This document shows, in pieces, positions 8,575-17,383 of a stretch of DNA of 64,000 nucleotides. The stretch is from Fibrobacter sp. UWB16. Its GTDB lineage: Bacteria; Fibrobacterota; Fibrobacteria; Fibrobacterales; Fibrobacteraceae. The notes beneath the pieces are model-generated. The model had not been told where the DNA came from, made no database searches, and saw nothing but the letters and a program-made list of their open reading frames with translations. The stretch lies in contig NZ_OCMS01000002.1 in the NCBI RefSeq assembly GCF_900215325.1, positions 992,001-1,056,000 on the forward strand, given 5' to 3'. The position numbers and the translations under genes were made by a program. Every line of letters begins with the position of its first letter. Within the stretch, counting starts at the first letter, position 1.

Positions 8575-8587
8575 CACGATTTTTGCC
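8572..8587 (+). promoter_or_regulatory. Sigma-54 (-24/-12) promoter of dapF
   Basis: TGGCAC-GATTT-TTGCC with GG at 8573-8574 and GC at 8585-8586 (10-base spacing). The start is predicted near 8598, about 26 bases before the dapF ATG. Confidence 0.8.
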
Positions 8588-8623
8588 TATAGAGCGCGAA
8601 TAGCGTAAAAAGGATTACATTTT

Positions 8624-9430
8624 ATGTCTTTAAAATTTTCAAAATGGACTGGTCTCGGCAACGACTTCGTTCTCGTCGAACCTGGTGAGTCTTTCGACAT
8701 GACTCCGGGCAAGGCTCTGGAACAGCGTGTAATTGAACTTTGCGATAGACGCTTTGGCATTGGCGCTGATGGGGTAGTCGTCGTAACTCCGATAAACGAA
8801 AATGTAAAAAGTAACGAATTTGAAATGCGCATCTTCAACGCAGACGGTTCCGAAGCCGCCATGTGCGGTAACGCCACGCGTTGTGTTGCAAAGTTTATCC
8901 AAAGTCGCGGTCTTAGCGATGATAGCAATTTTGTTTTGCACACCAAAAGCGGTCTTGTAAAGCCATCCGTTCTGCCGGATGGCCGTGTTTGTGTAAATAT
9001 GGGCCTCCCGCGCGAATTCTTGGGAACGATCAAGCTCACAGCAGATACATTTGATTTTACGGGCGTAACAGTTTCTATGGGCAACCCGCATACCGTTATC
9101 TTCGTAGACGACATCGAAAAAATTCAGCTTGAAAATTGGGGACGCATCCTCGAAGTAGACAAGATTTTCCCTGACCGTTGCAACATCGAATTTGCACAAG
9201 TGATCAACGAAAATACGATTCGCATGCGCGTCTGGGAACGCGGTTGTGGCGTGACGATGGCTTGTGGCACCGGAAGCTGCGCAACGCTTGTTGCCGCTCA
9301 GCGCACAGGTCGCATCGGTCTCGAAGCAGACGTTGTCTTGGATGGCGGAACGCTTCACATCAAGCACGAAGAAGGCGGCCCAGTCTTTATGACCGGCCCC
9401 GCAAAAGAAGTCTTCAAAGGCGAAATCTAA
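8624..9430 (+). CDS. dapF: Diaminopimelate epimerase
   Basis: 268 residues, family length. The two catalytic cysteines are visible: Cys81 in NADGSEAAMCGNATR and Cys214 in TMACGTGSCATL. It interconverts LL- and meso-diaminopimelate by a two-base mechanism, supplying meso-DAP for lysine and peptidoglycan. The N-terminal KWTGLGNDFVLVE motif fixes the start at 8624. It is followed after 55 bases by the LL-DAP aminotransferase gene, so the last two steps of the pathway are linked. The upstream region carries a sigma-54 promoter and three copies of the nitrogen palindrome, an unusual arrangement for a lysine and cell-wall gene. Confidence 0.97.
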   Translation: MSLKFSKWTGLGNDFVLVEPGESFDMTPGKALEQRVIELCDRRFGIGADGVVVVTPINENVKSNEFEMRIFNADGSEAAMCGNATRCVAKFIQSRGLSDDSNFVLHTKSGLVKPSVLPDGRVCVNMGLPREFLGTIKLTADTFDFTGVTVSMGNPHTVIFVDDIEKIQLENWGRILEVDKIFPDRCNIEFAQVINENTIRMRVWERGCGVTMACGTGSCATLVAAQRTGRIGLEADVVLDGGTLHIKHEEGGPVFMTGPAKEVFKGEI

Positions 9431-9452
9431 ATCGTTTAAACGAGTGAGCTCC

Positions 9453-9485
9453 TAAAACCTATTACCTAAAACCGAATACTTAAAA
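9453..9485. repeat. CCTAAAACCTA-type intergenic repeat
   Basis: Tandem-like string CCTAAAACCTATTACC then TAAAACCGAATAC between dapF and dapL. A related string occurs at 59908-59931. Function unknown. Confidence 0.4.
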
Positions 9486-10694
9486 ATGAACAATTCAATC
9501 ATCAATCCGTACTACGATCGTCTTCCTGGCAGTTACCTTTTTTCAACGATTGCCAAGAAAATCAAGGAATACCAGGGCACCCACGAAAACGCAGACATCA
9601 TCCGCTTGGGTATTGGCGATGTGACTTCTCCGATTATCCCCGCTGTGATCGAGGCCATGCACAAGGCTGTAAACGAAATGGGTGTCAAGTGGACGTTCCG
9701 CGGTTACGGTCCAGAACAAGGTTATGATTTCCTCCGTGAAGCCATTATCCGTGGCGAATACACTCCGCGCGGCATTGAAATGGATCCGAACGATGTGTTC
9801 GTGAGCGATGGTTCCAAGTGCGATGTCGCAAATATCCAGGAACTCTTCTCGGCTGACGCCAAAATTGCAATCCCGGACCCGGTTTACCCTGTGTATCTCG
9901 ATAGCAACGTGATGGCTGGCCGTACGGGGGTTCTTCAGGACGACGGTCATTTCTCCGAAGTGACTTATCTCGCCTCAACGGCTGAAAACAACTTCCAGCC
10001 TGACTTGCCCAAGAATCCCGTCCAATTGATTTATCTTTGCAGCCCGAACAACCCGACCGGTACGGTGCTCACTCGAGAAACGCTCCAGAAGTTTGTGGAT
10101 TACGCCAACGAAACTGGTGCAATTATTTTGTTCGATGGTGCATACAATTGCTACATCCGCGACGAAAAGCTCCCGCACTCCATTTACGAAATTCCAGGCG
10201 CTCGCACTTGCGCCATTGAATTCCGCAGCTTCAGTAAGACCGCCGGATTCACGGGCGTTCGTTGTGCATACACAATTGTCCCGCACGAACTTGAAAAGCT
10301 CCGTGCCATGTGGAACCGCCGTCAGTGCACTAAGTTCAACGGCGTAAGCTACGTGACACAGCGCGCGGCAGAAGCCATTTACACTCCGGAAGGCTGGGAA
10401 CAGACAAAGGCCGTCATCAGCGGTTACATGGATACGGCTGCAAAAATCCGCAAGGAATTGACGGAATGTGGTTATACCGTTTTCGGTGGCGAACACGCTC
10501 CTTACATTTGGTGGAAGTTGCCCGAAGGCGAAAAATCGTTTGACTTTTTTGACCGCTTGCTTGCCACTTGCGAAGTTGTCGGCACGCCGGGTAGTGGTTT
10601 TGGTCCCTGCGGTGAAGGCTATTTCCGCCTGACCGCTTTTGGCGACCCAGACCAGACTGCAGTTGCCCTCAAGCGCATTAGGGAAAAGTTGTAA
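9486..10694 (+). CDS. dapL: LL-diaminopimelate aminotransferase
   Basis: 402 residues of a class I/II PLP aminotransferase. The start (MNNSIINPYYDRLPGSYLF) and the motif GVKWTFRGYGPEQGYDFLR are typical of DapL of chlamydiae, plants and cyanobacteria. The PLP lysine is Lys251 in SFSKTAGFTGVR, and the cofactor-binding SPNNPTGTV lies near residue 185. It converts tetrahydrodipicolinate directly to LL-DAP with glutamate as amino donor, bypassing the succinyl and acetyl routes. Its substrate connects it to GOGAT upstream. No Shine-Dalgarno is evident before the ATG; it is probably translated from the dapF transcript. Confidence 0.96.
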   Translation: MNNSIINPYYDRLPGSYLFSTIAKKIKEYQGTHENADIIRLGIGDVTSPIIPAVIEAMHKAVNEMGVKWTFRGYGPEQGYDFLREAIIRGEYTPRGIEMDPNDVFVSDGSKCDVANIQELFSADAKIAIPDPVYPVYLDSNVMAGRTGVLQDDGHFSEVTYLASTAENNFQPDLPKNPVQLIYLCSPNNPTGTVLTRETLQKFVDYANETGAIILFDGAYNCYIRDEKLPHSIYEIPGARTCAIEFRSFSKTAGFTGVRCAYTIVPHELEKLRAMWNRRQCTKFNGVSYVTQRAAEAIYTPEGWEQTKAVISGYMDTAAKIRKELTECGYTVFGGEHAPYIWWKLPEGEKSFDFFDRLLATCEVVGTPGSGFGPCGEGYFRLTAFGDPDQTAVALKRIREKL

Positions 10695-10697
10695 AAC

Positions 10698-10716
10698 GAA
10701 GTCATTAGTTATTGGT
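10698..10716. repeat. Half copy of the TAGTTATTAGTCATT repeat family
   Basis: GAAGTCATTAGTTATTGG, related to the imperfect palindromes at 14483-14582 and 42858-42938. Confidence 0.4.
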
Positions 10717-10760
10717 CAAAGCCCTTTAGTATATAACAATCATTTACTATTTTACAAATT

Positions 10761-12275
10761 ATGAAACAACCAATAGCTCCAGAAATCGCGGTCGTTCAAA
10801 AGATCAGTACAATCATCATCCACGAGAGAAACGTTGAAAAGCTCTTGGATAATGTGCTCACCATTTTGGATACCGACATGGGTATGCTGAATGGCACGTT
10901 TACTTTGCTGTTCGGTAATACCTTGAAAATTGAAGCATCGCATGGACTTGATGAAAAGAAAAAGCGCCTAGGCCAATATCAGGTGGGCGAAGGCATCACT
11001 GGACATGTGGCAGAAACAGGCCGCAGCCACGTGATTCCCGACTTGCGCAAGGATTCTCGATTCTTGAACCGCACGGGCGCTCGCAATTACGATAGCCAGG
11101 TTGCTTTTATCTGCGTTCCGCTGATTCATGATGAACAAATTATCGGAACGCTTTCAGTAGACCGCCCTGTCGATGTGACGACGGATCTGGACCGCGATGT
11201 CGCACTTTTGGAAATCATCGCCAACATCACGGGTGATGCCGCAAGCGAATGCCAGACAATGCTTGTGGAACGCCAGTCCTTGATTGACGAAAACCAGAAG
11301 TTGCGTGACATGCTCAGCGGTAAGCCGAGTGAACTTGTTGGCAACTGCCGCGAAATGCAGATTGTGTACGAACAAGTGCGTCAAGTCGCTCCGTCGGATG
11401 CGACCGTGCTTATTCGCGGTGGTAGCGGTACGGGTAAAGAGATGATCGCTCGTGCAATTGTGCAGCTTTCATCTCGTAAAGACAAGCCGTTTGTAACGCT
11501 TAACTGCGCAGCCCTTCCAGAGAATCTTGTGGAAAGCGAACTTTTCGGTCACGAAAAAGGCGCATTCACAGGAGCCATTAACATGCGCAAGGGTCGTGCA
11601 GAAATTGCCGATGGCGGAACGCTCTTCCTCGACGAAATTGGCGATTTGACAATGCAAACTCAGGTCAAGCTGCTGCGTTTTTTGCAAGAACGCACGTTCA
11701 GCCGAGTCGGCAGCAACGAAGAACTCCATTCCGATGTCCGCTTCTTGGCGGCCACAAGCCGTAACCTCGAAGAACTCATGGAAAAGAAGCTCTTCCGCGA
11801 AGACTTGTTCTACCGCTTGAATATTTTCCCGATTGCGATGCCGGATTTGGCAAAGCGCCAGAGCGACATTATTTTGCTTGCCGAGCATTTCATTGAAAAG
11901 ATGAATCTCAGGTACGGCAAAAAGATTGTTCGCTTGTCCACAACAGCAATTAATCTTTTGATGAGTTATCATTGGCCGGGTAACGTCCGTGAACTTGAAA
12001 ACTGCATTGAACGCGCCGTGCTTACGGCAACAGACGATTGCATCCATAGCTACAATCTTCCGCCTTCATTGCAGACTAGCTTAAGCACGGGTACCGGAAA
12101 GATTATTACCGATCACGCTCCGCTTGACGTGATGATGTGCAATTACGAAAAGGAATTGATCACAGAAGCTATCAAGCGCAACGACGGTAATATTTCGGCA
12201 GCGGGCCGCGAACTTGGCATTTCTCCGCGAATGATGAATTATCGAATGAATAAACTAGGATTGATTACAAAATAA
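10761..12275 (+). CDS. Sigma-54-dependent activator, GAF-AAA+-HTH (NifA-like)
   Basis: 504 residues. A GAF sensor domain covers about 15-165, as in NifA. The AAA+ domain has Walker A GGSGTGKE at 220-227, the sigma-54 contact loop GAFTGA at 267-272, and Walker [13 protein letters not shown] near 292. The C-terminal Fis-type HTH ([21 protein letters not shown]) lies near 480-500. Such proteins remodel RNA polymerase-sigma-54 bound at -24/-12 promoters from distal enhancers. It is the only such activator in the window and lies between the sigma-54-linked dapFL and glnK-amtB units, so it is the best candidate for binding the TTACA-N5-TGTAA sites. The GAF ligand is unknown. No Shine-Dalgarno is present; TATTTT lies 7 bases before the ATG. 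nadE follows after one base. Confidence 0.93.
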   Translation: MKQPIAPEIAVVQKISTIIIHERNVEKLLDNVLTILDTDMGMLNGTFTLLFGNTLKIEASHGLDEKKKRLGQYQVGEGITGHVAETGRSHVIPDLRKDSRFLNRTGARNYDSQVAFICVPLIHDEQIIGTLSVDRPVDVTTDLDRDVALLEIIANITGDAASECQTMLVERQSLIDENQKLRDMLSGKPSELVGNCREMQIVYEQVRQVAPSDATVLIRGGSGTGKEMIARAIVQLSSRKDKPFVTLNCAALPENLVESELFGHEKGAFTGAINMRKGRAEIADGGTLFLDEIGDLTMQTQVKLLRFLQERTFSRVGSNEELHSDVRFLAATSRNLEELMEKKLFREDLFYRLNIFPIAMPDLAKRQSDIILLAEHFIEKMNLRYGKKIVRLSTTAINLLMSYHWPGNVRELENCIERAVLTATDDCIHSYNLPPSLQTSLSTGTGKIITDHAPLDVMMCNYEKELITEAIKRNDGNISAAGRELGISPRMMNYRMNKLGLITK

Positions 12276-12276
12276 A

Positions 12277-14337
12277 ATGTTCGGTTTTTACAGAATCGCT
12301 TCTGTGTGCCCAACTTTGAAAGTTGCGGATACGGAATTCAATACTGATGAAATCATACGCTGCGGTCTCCTCGCCAAAAACGAAGGGGCCGCAGTTGTCG
12401 TTTTCCCTGAGCTCTGCATTACGGGTTACACCTGTAGTGATTTGTTCCATCAAGAGCTTTTGCTGAAGAAATCGCTTGCATCGCTTTTAAAAATTGCAAA
12501 GGCATTTGACGATTCCGACATGATTGTCGCTGTGGGGCTCCCGCTCCGAATGTTCGGTAAACTCTATAATTGCGCCGCCCTTTTGCAACGTGGAAAAATC
12601 ATAGGCATTACGCCCAAAATCCATTTGCCGAATCAACGTGAATTTTACGAAAAGCGCCATTTCAATAGCGGTCGCGATTTGCTAAGCGCAAACAGTGTTA
12701 AAACCGGCAATTATGGAAAAGCTCCGCTCACGTATTCGTTTGATGACTTGGGCGAGGTCCCGATAACAAACTTCTTTACGGTAAACGGTAGCGAAGAAAT
12801 ACGCATCGGCGTTGAACTTTGCGAAGACTTGTGGACCGCGGCACCGCCTAGCGGTGAACTCGCTTTGGCTGGCGCTAATGTGATTTTAAATTTGTCCGCA
12901 AGCGATGCGCTAGTAGGGAAGGGCAATTACCGTCGTAATCTCGTGATGAATCAGTCTGCACGCTGCATGGCAGCATATGTTTATGCATCTGCTGGCGTTC
13001 ACGAATCCACGACTGACATGGTCTTTAGCGGCCATTTGATGATTGCCGAAAACGGCTCCATGCTCGCCGAACGCAAGAATTACAGCCGCAAAAGTGAAAT
13101 CGTTTTTGCCGATATCGATGTGCAGCGCTTGAACGCTCAACGTTTAAGCGAGGGCAGCTTCCAAGATTTCGATTCCACAGAATATTTTGCAAAGGCCGCA
13201 AATTTCGCATCACTTCCCGTTGTTGCGAATGATTCTGAAAAGCCCACGGAAGGTCTTAAATACCGCTACATTGCGCCGATGCCTTTTGTTCCAAGCGACA
13301 TAGCACATCGCGATTCCAACTGCCACGAGATATTCAATATCCAATGCGCAGGGCTTGCGAAACGTCTGGAATCGTCGTATGCCAAACGTGCGGTTCTCGG
13401 GCTCAGTGGCGGTCTTGATTCAACGCTTGCATTGCTTGTCGTTGTCGAAACATTCAAGTTGCTGAATCGCCCGCTGAACAAAATTCTCGTGATTACAATG
13501 CCAGGATTCGGCACAACCAAACGCACAAAAAATAACGCTGTTGCGATGGCGGAGCTCTTGGGCGTTGAACTCCGAACAATCGACATCAAGCCCTCTTGCT
13601 TGCAGCATTTCAAAGACATCGGTCACGATGCAGCAAAGCTTGACGTGACGTACGAAAACGTACAGGCTCGCGAACGTACCAAGATTTTGATGAACTTAGC
13701 AAATAAAGAAGGCGGCATTGTCGTTGGAACGGGCGACCTTTCTGAAATAGCTCTTGGCTGGAGCACGTATAACGCCGATCATATGTCCATGTATGCCGTG
13801 AACTGCGATATTCCCAAGACGCTCGTGCGTCACGTTGTCGCATGGTACGCCGATCACGTACAGGAATTGATGGGGGAGAGTGCGGCAAATTCCCAGGATT
13901 CCGCGAAAGCCCTCGCCGATGTTCTCCGCGACATTTTGGATACGCCTGTTTCGCCAGAACTTTTGCCTGCAGACAGCAACGGACAAATCGCTCAAAAAAC
14001 GGAATCAATTCTCGGGGCTTATGAAATTCACGATTTCTATCTGTATCATTTTACAAAATATGGTGCAGAACCACGCAAATTGCTTTACTTAGCCGAGAAA
14101 GCTTTTGGGGCCAAAGTGGGCGAGGATGGCTCCGCAATTGAAGCGAAATACCCACATGAAGAGCTAGTTCGCGTTCTTAAGCTTTTCCTGAAGCGCTTTT
14201 TTGCGCAGCAATTCAAGCGCAGTTGCATCCCGGATGGTCCAAAGGTCGGAACGATTTCGCTCTCTCCGCGAGCCGACTGGCGAATGCCCAGCGATGCCTC
14301 CTCCGCGGATTGGCTCAAAGAAATCGAGAATCTCTGA
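12277..14337 (+). CDS. nadE: Glutamine-dependent NAD+ synthetase
   Basis: 686 residues, the long bacterial form. An N-terminal carbon-nitrogen hydrolase (glutaminase) domain covers about 1-300, with Glu in VVFPELCITGY (near 46) and the nucleophile Cys182 in GVELCEDLW. The C-terminal ammonia-dependent synthetase domain has the PPi-loop SGGLDS at 377-382. It amidates nicotinate adenine dinucleotide with ammonia from glutamine and ATP. It begins one base after the stop of the sigma-54 activator, so the two are translationally coupled, placing another glutamine-consuming step in the nitrogen block. A strong terminator follows. Confidence 0.96.
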   Translation: MFGFYRIASVCPTLKVADTEFNTDEIIRCGLLAKNEGAAVVVFPELCITGYTCSDLFHQELLLKKSLASLLKIAKAFDDSDMIVAVGLPLRMFGKLYNCAALLQRGKIIGITPKIHLPNQREFYEKRHFNSGRDLLSANSVKTGNYGKAPLTYSFDDLGEVPITNFFTVNGSEEIRIGVELCEDLWTAAPPSGELALAGANVILNLSASDALVGKGNYRRNLVMNQSARCMAAYVYASAGVHESTTDMVFSGHLMIAENGSMLAERKNYSRKSEIVFADIDVQRLNAQRLSEGSFQDFDSTEYFAKAANFASLPVVANDSEKPTEGLKYRYIAPMPFVPSDIAHRDSNCHEIFNIQCAGLAKRLESSYAKRAVLGLSGGLDSTLALLVVVETFKLLNRPLNKILVITMPGFGTTKRTKNNAVAMAELLGVELRTIDIKPSCLQHFKDIGHDAAKLDVTYENVQARERTKILMNLANKEGGIVVGTGDLSEIALGWSTYNADHMSMYAVNCDIPKTLVRHVVAWYADHVQELMGESAANSQDSAKALADVLRDILDTPVSPELLPADSNGQIAQKTESILGAYEIHDFYLYHFTKYGAEPRKLLYLAEKAFGAKVGEDGSAIEAKYPHEELVRVLKLFLKRFFAQQFKRSCIPDGPKVGTISLSPRADWRMPSDASSADWLKEIENL

Positions 14338-14368
14338 GCCGCGCGGAATTCACCAAAAGAACATTTCC

Positions 14369-14393
14369 AAGCCGCCTCGTGCGGCTTTTTTTT
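14369..14393 (+). terminator. nadE terminator
   Basis: Stem AAGCCGC / GCGGCTT followed by an eight-T run. Confidence 0.9.
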
Positions 14394-14432
14394 GTAGCAC
14401 AAAATCGAAAAATAGTCGCTACGCACAAACGT

Positions 14433-14459
14433 AAAACCCCGGAACATTCGTTCCGGGGT
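14433..14459 (-). terminator. amtB terminator (bidirectional)
   Basis: Stem ACCCCGGAAC / GTTCCGGGGT with TTTTAC on the minus strand. It separates the convergent nadE and amtB genes. Confidence 0.85.
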
Positions 14460-14482
14460 ACTTTAGTCAACAGAGATACTTT

Positions 14483-14582
14483 TTGTAGTTGTTAGTTATT
14501 GGTTGTTGGTCGCTAGTTTAAGGCTTGGAAACTTCAGTAAGTTTTTTAACTAATGACTATTGACTAATAACTAAGTGCTAAA
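14483..14582. repeat. Imperfect 100-bp palindromic repeat (TAGTTATTAGTCATT family)
   Basis: The left arm contains GTTAGTTATTGGTTGTTGG and the right arm ACTAATGACTATTGACTAAT, roughly inverted copies of each other around GGCTTGGAAACTTC. A second copy lies upstream of mnmG at 42858-42938 and a half copy at 10698. It is a miniature non-coding repeat by appearance; mobility is not shown. Confidence 0.55.
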
Positions 14583-15848
14583 TTACATGTTGCTGAAGAT
14601 TTGGAATCCGCTGTAAGCTTCTTGACCGTGTTCAGCTTGGTCAAGGCCGCGAAGTTCTTGCTTTTCAGTCACGCGGAGGCCCATGGTCTTCTTGATGATG
14701 AAGAAGATGAGGCTTGCGGCAGCGAAGCACGGGACAGCGTAGGCGAGGACACCAACAGCCTGAGTGCCGAGCGTGTAGTCACCGGTGATATCGAAGATAC
14801 CGACAGCGAGCGTACCCCAGACACCGTTCACGAGGTGGACAGAGAGAGCACCGACCGGGTCATCCAAGTGCAAGCGGTCGAACATGAAGACTGCACCGAC
14901 AACGAGCACACCAGCGATTGCACCGATAATCCAGGAAGAAAGCGGGGTCACGACGTCTGCACCAGCGGTGATAGCGACGAGACCAGCAAGGCATCCGTTG
15001 AGAGCCATGGTGGCGTCCGGCTTCTTGGAAACGATCCAGCTTGTGAGCGTTGCAGTGATGATGCCTGCGACAGCAGCGAGGTTCGTGGTCACGAGAATCC
15101 AGCTAGTAGCCTTCGGGTCGCCATTGAGAGCAGAACCGGCGTTGAATCCCCACCAACCGAACCAGAGCATGAACACACCGATTGTTGCAAGCGGAATGTT
15201 GTGAGCCGGGATAGCGTGAACCTTGCCACCGACATACTTACCGATACGCGGTCCGAGAATCATGACGCCAGCGAGAGCTGCCCAACCACCCACAGAGTGG
15301 ACGAGGGTAGAACCGGCGAGGTCGTGGAAACCGTGAGCACCGAAGGTGGAGAGCCAGCCGCCGCCCCATGTCCAGCTACCGACAACCGGGTAGACGAGAG
15401 CCACGTAGGCGATGGTGAAAACGAGGAAGGAGTTGAGCTTCACACGTTCAGCAACGGCACCAGACACGATCGTTGCGGCGGTTGCTGCAAACATTGCCTG
15501 GAACAGCCAGTCTGTGAACAACGTAAAGTGTCCGTTGTAGGCTGCGGTGAAGTTTGCCGGATTTGCCCAGTCGCCAATGCCGAAGCCTGCGAAACCGAGA
15601 ATGCCGTTGAAAGTACCCGGGTACATAAGGCCAAAGCCGAGCAAGGCGTACATCGTGATACCGATTGCCGGCACAGCGATGTTTTTGAAAGCGACGTTTG
15701 CAGAGCACTTAGCACGCACAAGGCCTGCTTCGACACATGCAAATCCGAGACCCATGATGAACACCAACATGGCGCTGATCATGATCCAAATGTTTTCCGT
15801 CATAAAGATGGCGTCGTTGACGGTTGCGACTGTTGCTACTTCGTTCAT
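14583..15848 (-). CDS. amtB: Ammonium transporter
   Basis: 421 residues with about eleven hydrophobic segments. The Amt signature is clear: AGSTLVHSVGGWAALAGVMILGP contains the first pore histidine, and FGWWGFNAGSAL precedes the conserved Asn. The C-terminal tail RVTEKQELRGLDQAEHGQEAYSGFQ is the cytoplasmic segment that usually contacts GlnK. It conducts ammonium across the inner membrane. It lies downstream of the PII gene on the same strand, 56 bases apart, and is probably driven by the glnK sigma-54 promoter. The order glnK-amtB is the classic pairing. Confidence 0.97.
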   Translation of the reverse strand: MNEVATVATVNDAIFMTENIWIMISAMLVFIMGLGFACVEAGLVRAKCSANVAFKNIAVPAIGITMYALLGFGLMYPGTFNGILGFAGFGIGDWANPANFTAAYNGHFTLFTDWLFQAMFAATAATIVSGAVAERVKLNSFLVFTIAYVALVYPVVGSWTWGGGWLSTFGAHGFHDLAGSTLVHSVGGWAALAGVMILGPRIGKYVGGKVHAIPAHNIPLATIGVFMLWFGWWGFNAGSALNGDPKATSWILVTTNLAAVAGIITATLTSWIVSKKPDATMALNGCLAGLVAITAGADVVTPLSSWIIGAIAGVLVVGAVFMFDRLHLDDPVGALSVHLVNGVWGTLAVGIFDITGDYTLGTQAVGVLAYAVPCFAAASLIFFIIKKTMGLRVTEKQELRGLDQAEHGQEAYSGFQIFSNM

Positions 15849-15867
15849 TTGTATAAATCCTTTTTGA

Positions 15868-15904
15868 AAATTTTAGTTTCTAATTCTGAATTCCTGATTC
15901 CGAA
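15868..15904. repeat. GAATTC/GATTCCGAATT intergenic string
   Basis: Degenerate string TTCTGAATTCCTGATTCCG between glnK and amtB; related strings occur at 53888-53940 and 59837-59852. Function unknown. Confidence 0.35.
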
Positions 15905-16246
15905 TTAACCAATCGCTTCCGGTCCAGTTTCACCCGTGCGGATGCGAACACACTGTTCAAGCGACGTGACGAAAATCTTTCCATCGCCGATTTCACCCGT
16001 ACGAGCGCCCTTGATGATGGCATCAATGCAAGGCTGTACGAATTCATCATTCACAGCAATCTTCAGACAAATTTTCTTGAGCAAATTAACTTCAGTAACA
16101 ACGCCACGGAAACGTTGATTGTAACCCTTCTGCTGGCCGCAACCAAGAACGTTAGTGACAGACATCTTGTAGATCTTGTTCTCATATAGCGATTGCTTTA
16201 CGCTATTGAGCTTTTCAGGTTGAATGTAAGCTGTGACGAGCTTCAT
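15905..16246 (-). CDS. glnK: PII-family nitrogen regulator without Tyr51
   Basis: 113 residues from the ATG at 16246, which has AAAGGA upstream; the frame extends further 5' but PII proteins begin with MKLVTAY-like sequence. Gly37, Gln39, Lys40, Gly41 and Lys58 match the ATP/2-oxoglutarate site, and [11 protein letters not shown] is the second signature. The T-loop is unusual: position 46 is Phe, 51 is Thr and 54 is Asn, so the uridylylation site Tyr51 is missing. The loop can still sense ATP/ADP and 2-oxoglutarate and probably plugs the neighbouring AmtB. It has a sigma-54 promoter and an upstream palindrome. Confidence 0.93.
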   Translation of the reverse strand: MKLVTAYIQPEKLNSVKQSLYENKIYKMSVTNVLGCGQQKGYNQRFRGVVTEVNLLKKICLKIAVNDEFVQPCIDAIIKGARTGEIGDGKIFVTSLEQCVRIRTGETGPEAIG

Positions 16247-16290
16247 GTTGGTATCCTTTTTTTGAGGTTTCTTTTTGTTCGCACTCGTAT

Positions 16291-16308
16291 TTGCAAAATG
16301 CGTGCCAA
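16291..16308 (-). promoter_or_regulatory. Sigma-54 (-24/-12) promoter of glnK-amtB
   Basis: Minus strand TTGGCAC-GCATT-TTGCA with exact GG-N10-GC spacing. The predicted start lies about 33 bases before the glnK ATG. Confidence 0.85.
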
Positions 16309-16400
16309 AAATTTTTCCAACACATAAAAAAGCCCGCAATCCCTTATTCTATGCGGGTTGCGGGGCAGTGTAGGGGAGAGACTTTCCTCAAATGAAAGAT

Positions 16401-16415
16401 TTACAAGAATTGTAA
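16401..16415. promoter_or_regulatory. Putative nitrogen enhancer site upstream of glnK
   Basis: Perfect TTACA-AGAAT-TGTAA. Centre about 103 bp upstream of the glnK -24 GG. A weaker copy (TTACA-N5-TGAAA) lies at 16430-16444. Confidence 0.55.
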
Positions 16416-16518
16416 GAAAGGCTTTTTATTTACAGAGTGTGAAACTACTTTTTGTATATTTTTCTACCGTAAAAATTTCTACGTAGGCTTTTCTTGCACA
16501 AATCTGTAATATTAAAAC

Positions 16519-17187
16519 ATGAAACTCCTTAAAATTTTACCTATAATCGTTATTGCACTCCTCGCTGCCTGCAAATCGACTGTACCGCAGACTGAAAGTT
16601 TGCTTGAGGAACGTGTTTCGACAGCACAAGAAAATAGATCAAGCTCTGCGGAGATGTCTGTAAAAAGCGAAAAAGATTCTACAGTTATTTTTGACCGTAT
16701 AAAAAACTATGTCATTGATTCAGTTAAAACTGACATGACTACAAACTTCACCGTTGAAGAATGTATTTGTTGTCATTGTGCGCCATCTACTTATTTATGG
16801 GGTGAAGTTCAATACGACAGTACGCAAATCCATTTAGACATGACAAGCAGTGATCTGAAATATCAATTTATCTTGAATATTGAAAAAGGAATTGCAATTG
16901 CTAGAAAAAAATACACCGATTACGGCAAAGAAAAAATAAATGAATTGTGCTTCCAACACAAAAGCGATTCAACAAAGAAAAACGTCGATTGCGTTGACAA
17001 TACTATAACATTCACGTTCAAAGACAATTTTAGCGGTTATGACTTAAGTCAACTAGGTCGAAATCTTCTATATGAATGTGATTTAATAACATCAAAACCT
17101 TCTTACAGTTGTGCCTGGTGGGTAAAGTTTCCTTGCGAACGTATGGAGCGAGAAAAAGAAATGCTTCCTTTAGAAGACGATTTGTAA
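16519..17187 (+). CDS. Lipoprotein of unknown function
   Basis: 222 residues with an N-terminal signal and lipobox ending LLAAC (lipid-modified Cys at 19). The mature part is Lys/Asp-rich with several cysteines, including the pair in ECICCHC near residue 84, and shows no domain I recognise. It is probably anchored in the outer membrane. The gene stands alone between the glnK and grpE promoters. The ATG has no Shine-Dalgarno; TAATAT lies six bases upstream, suggesting a leaderless transcript. Its base composition is more AT-rich than the neighbouring housekeeping genes, compatible with a lineage-specific gene. Confidence 0.65.
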   Translation: MKLLKILPIIVIALLAACKSTVPQTESLLEERVSTAQENRSSSAEMSVKSEKDSTVIFDRIKNYVIDSVKTDMTTNFTVEECICCHCAPSTYLWGEVQYDSTQIHLDMTSSDLKYQFILNIEKGIAIARKKYTDYGKEKINELCFQHKSDSTKKNVDCVDNTITFTFKDNFSGYDLSQLGRNLLYECDLITSKPSYSCAWWVKFPCERMEREKEMLPLEDDL

Positions 17188-17349
17188 TGGTTGAATAAAA
17201 ATGAAATCGATAATTAACGCAATTCTTTAGTTTACATAACGCAGATTATCGGAAAATTAAATTTAGGAAGGGGAGTCCGACGTTTCTTTTACCATAAACC
17301 CAATCTGTCATGCACGCCGCCGAGCGGGCATCAGCATTTTTGGTGTGTT

Positions 17350-17366
17350 TGTTTCACATTAAAACA
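17350..17366. promoter_or_regulatory. Palindrome shared by grpE and dnaK promoters
   Basis: TGTTTC-ACATT-AAAACA starts 36 bp upstream of the grpE -24 GG. The dnaK promoter has TGTTTC-AGAAC-GAAACA starting 38 bp upstream of its GG. Candidate site for a dedicated activator or repressor. Confidence 0.55.
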
Positions 17367-17383
17367 ATTTTTGACGTTTTTTG

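Noticed and set aside
14601-15908. 435-codon plus-strand ORF opposite amtB
   Set aside because: Very acidic, Cys/His/Asp-rich translation caused by the amtB codon pattern; no start signal.
16247-16339. N-terminal extension of the PII protein
   Set aside because: The extension would span the sigma-54 promoter; PII proteins start at the Met of MKLVTAY, where a ribosome site is present.
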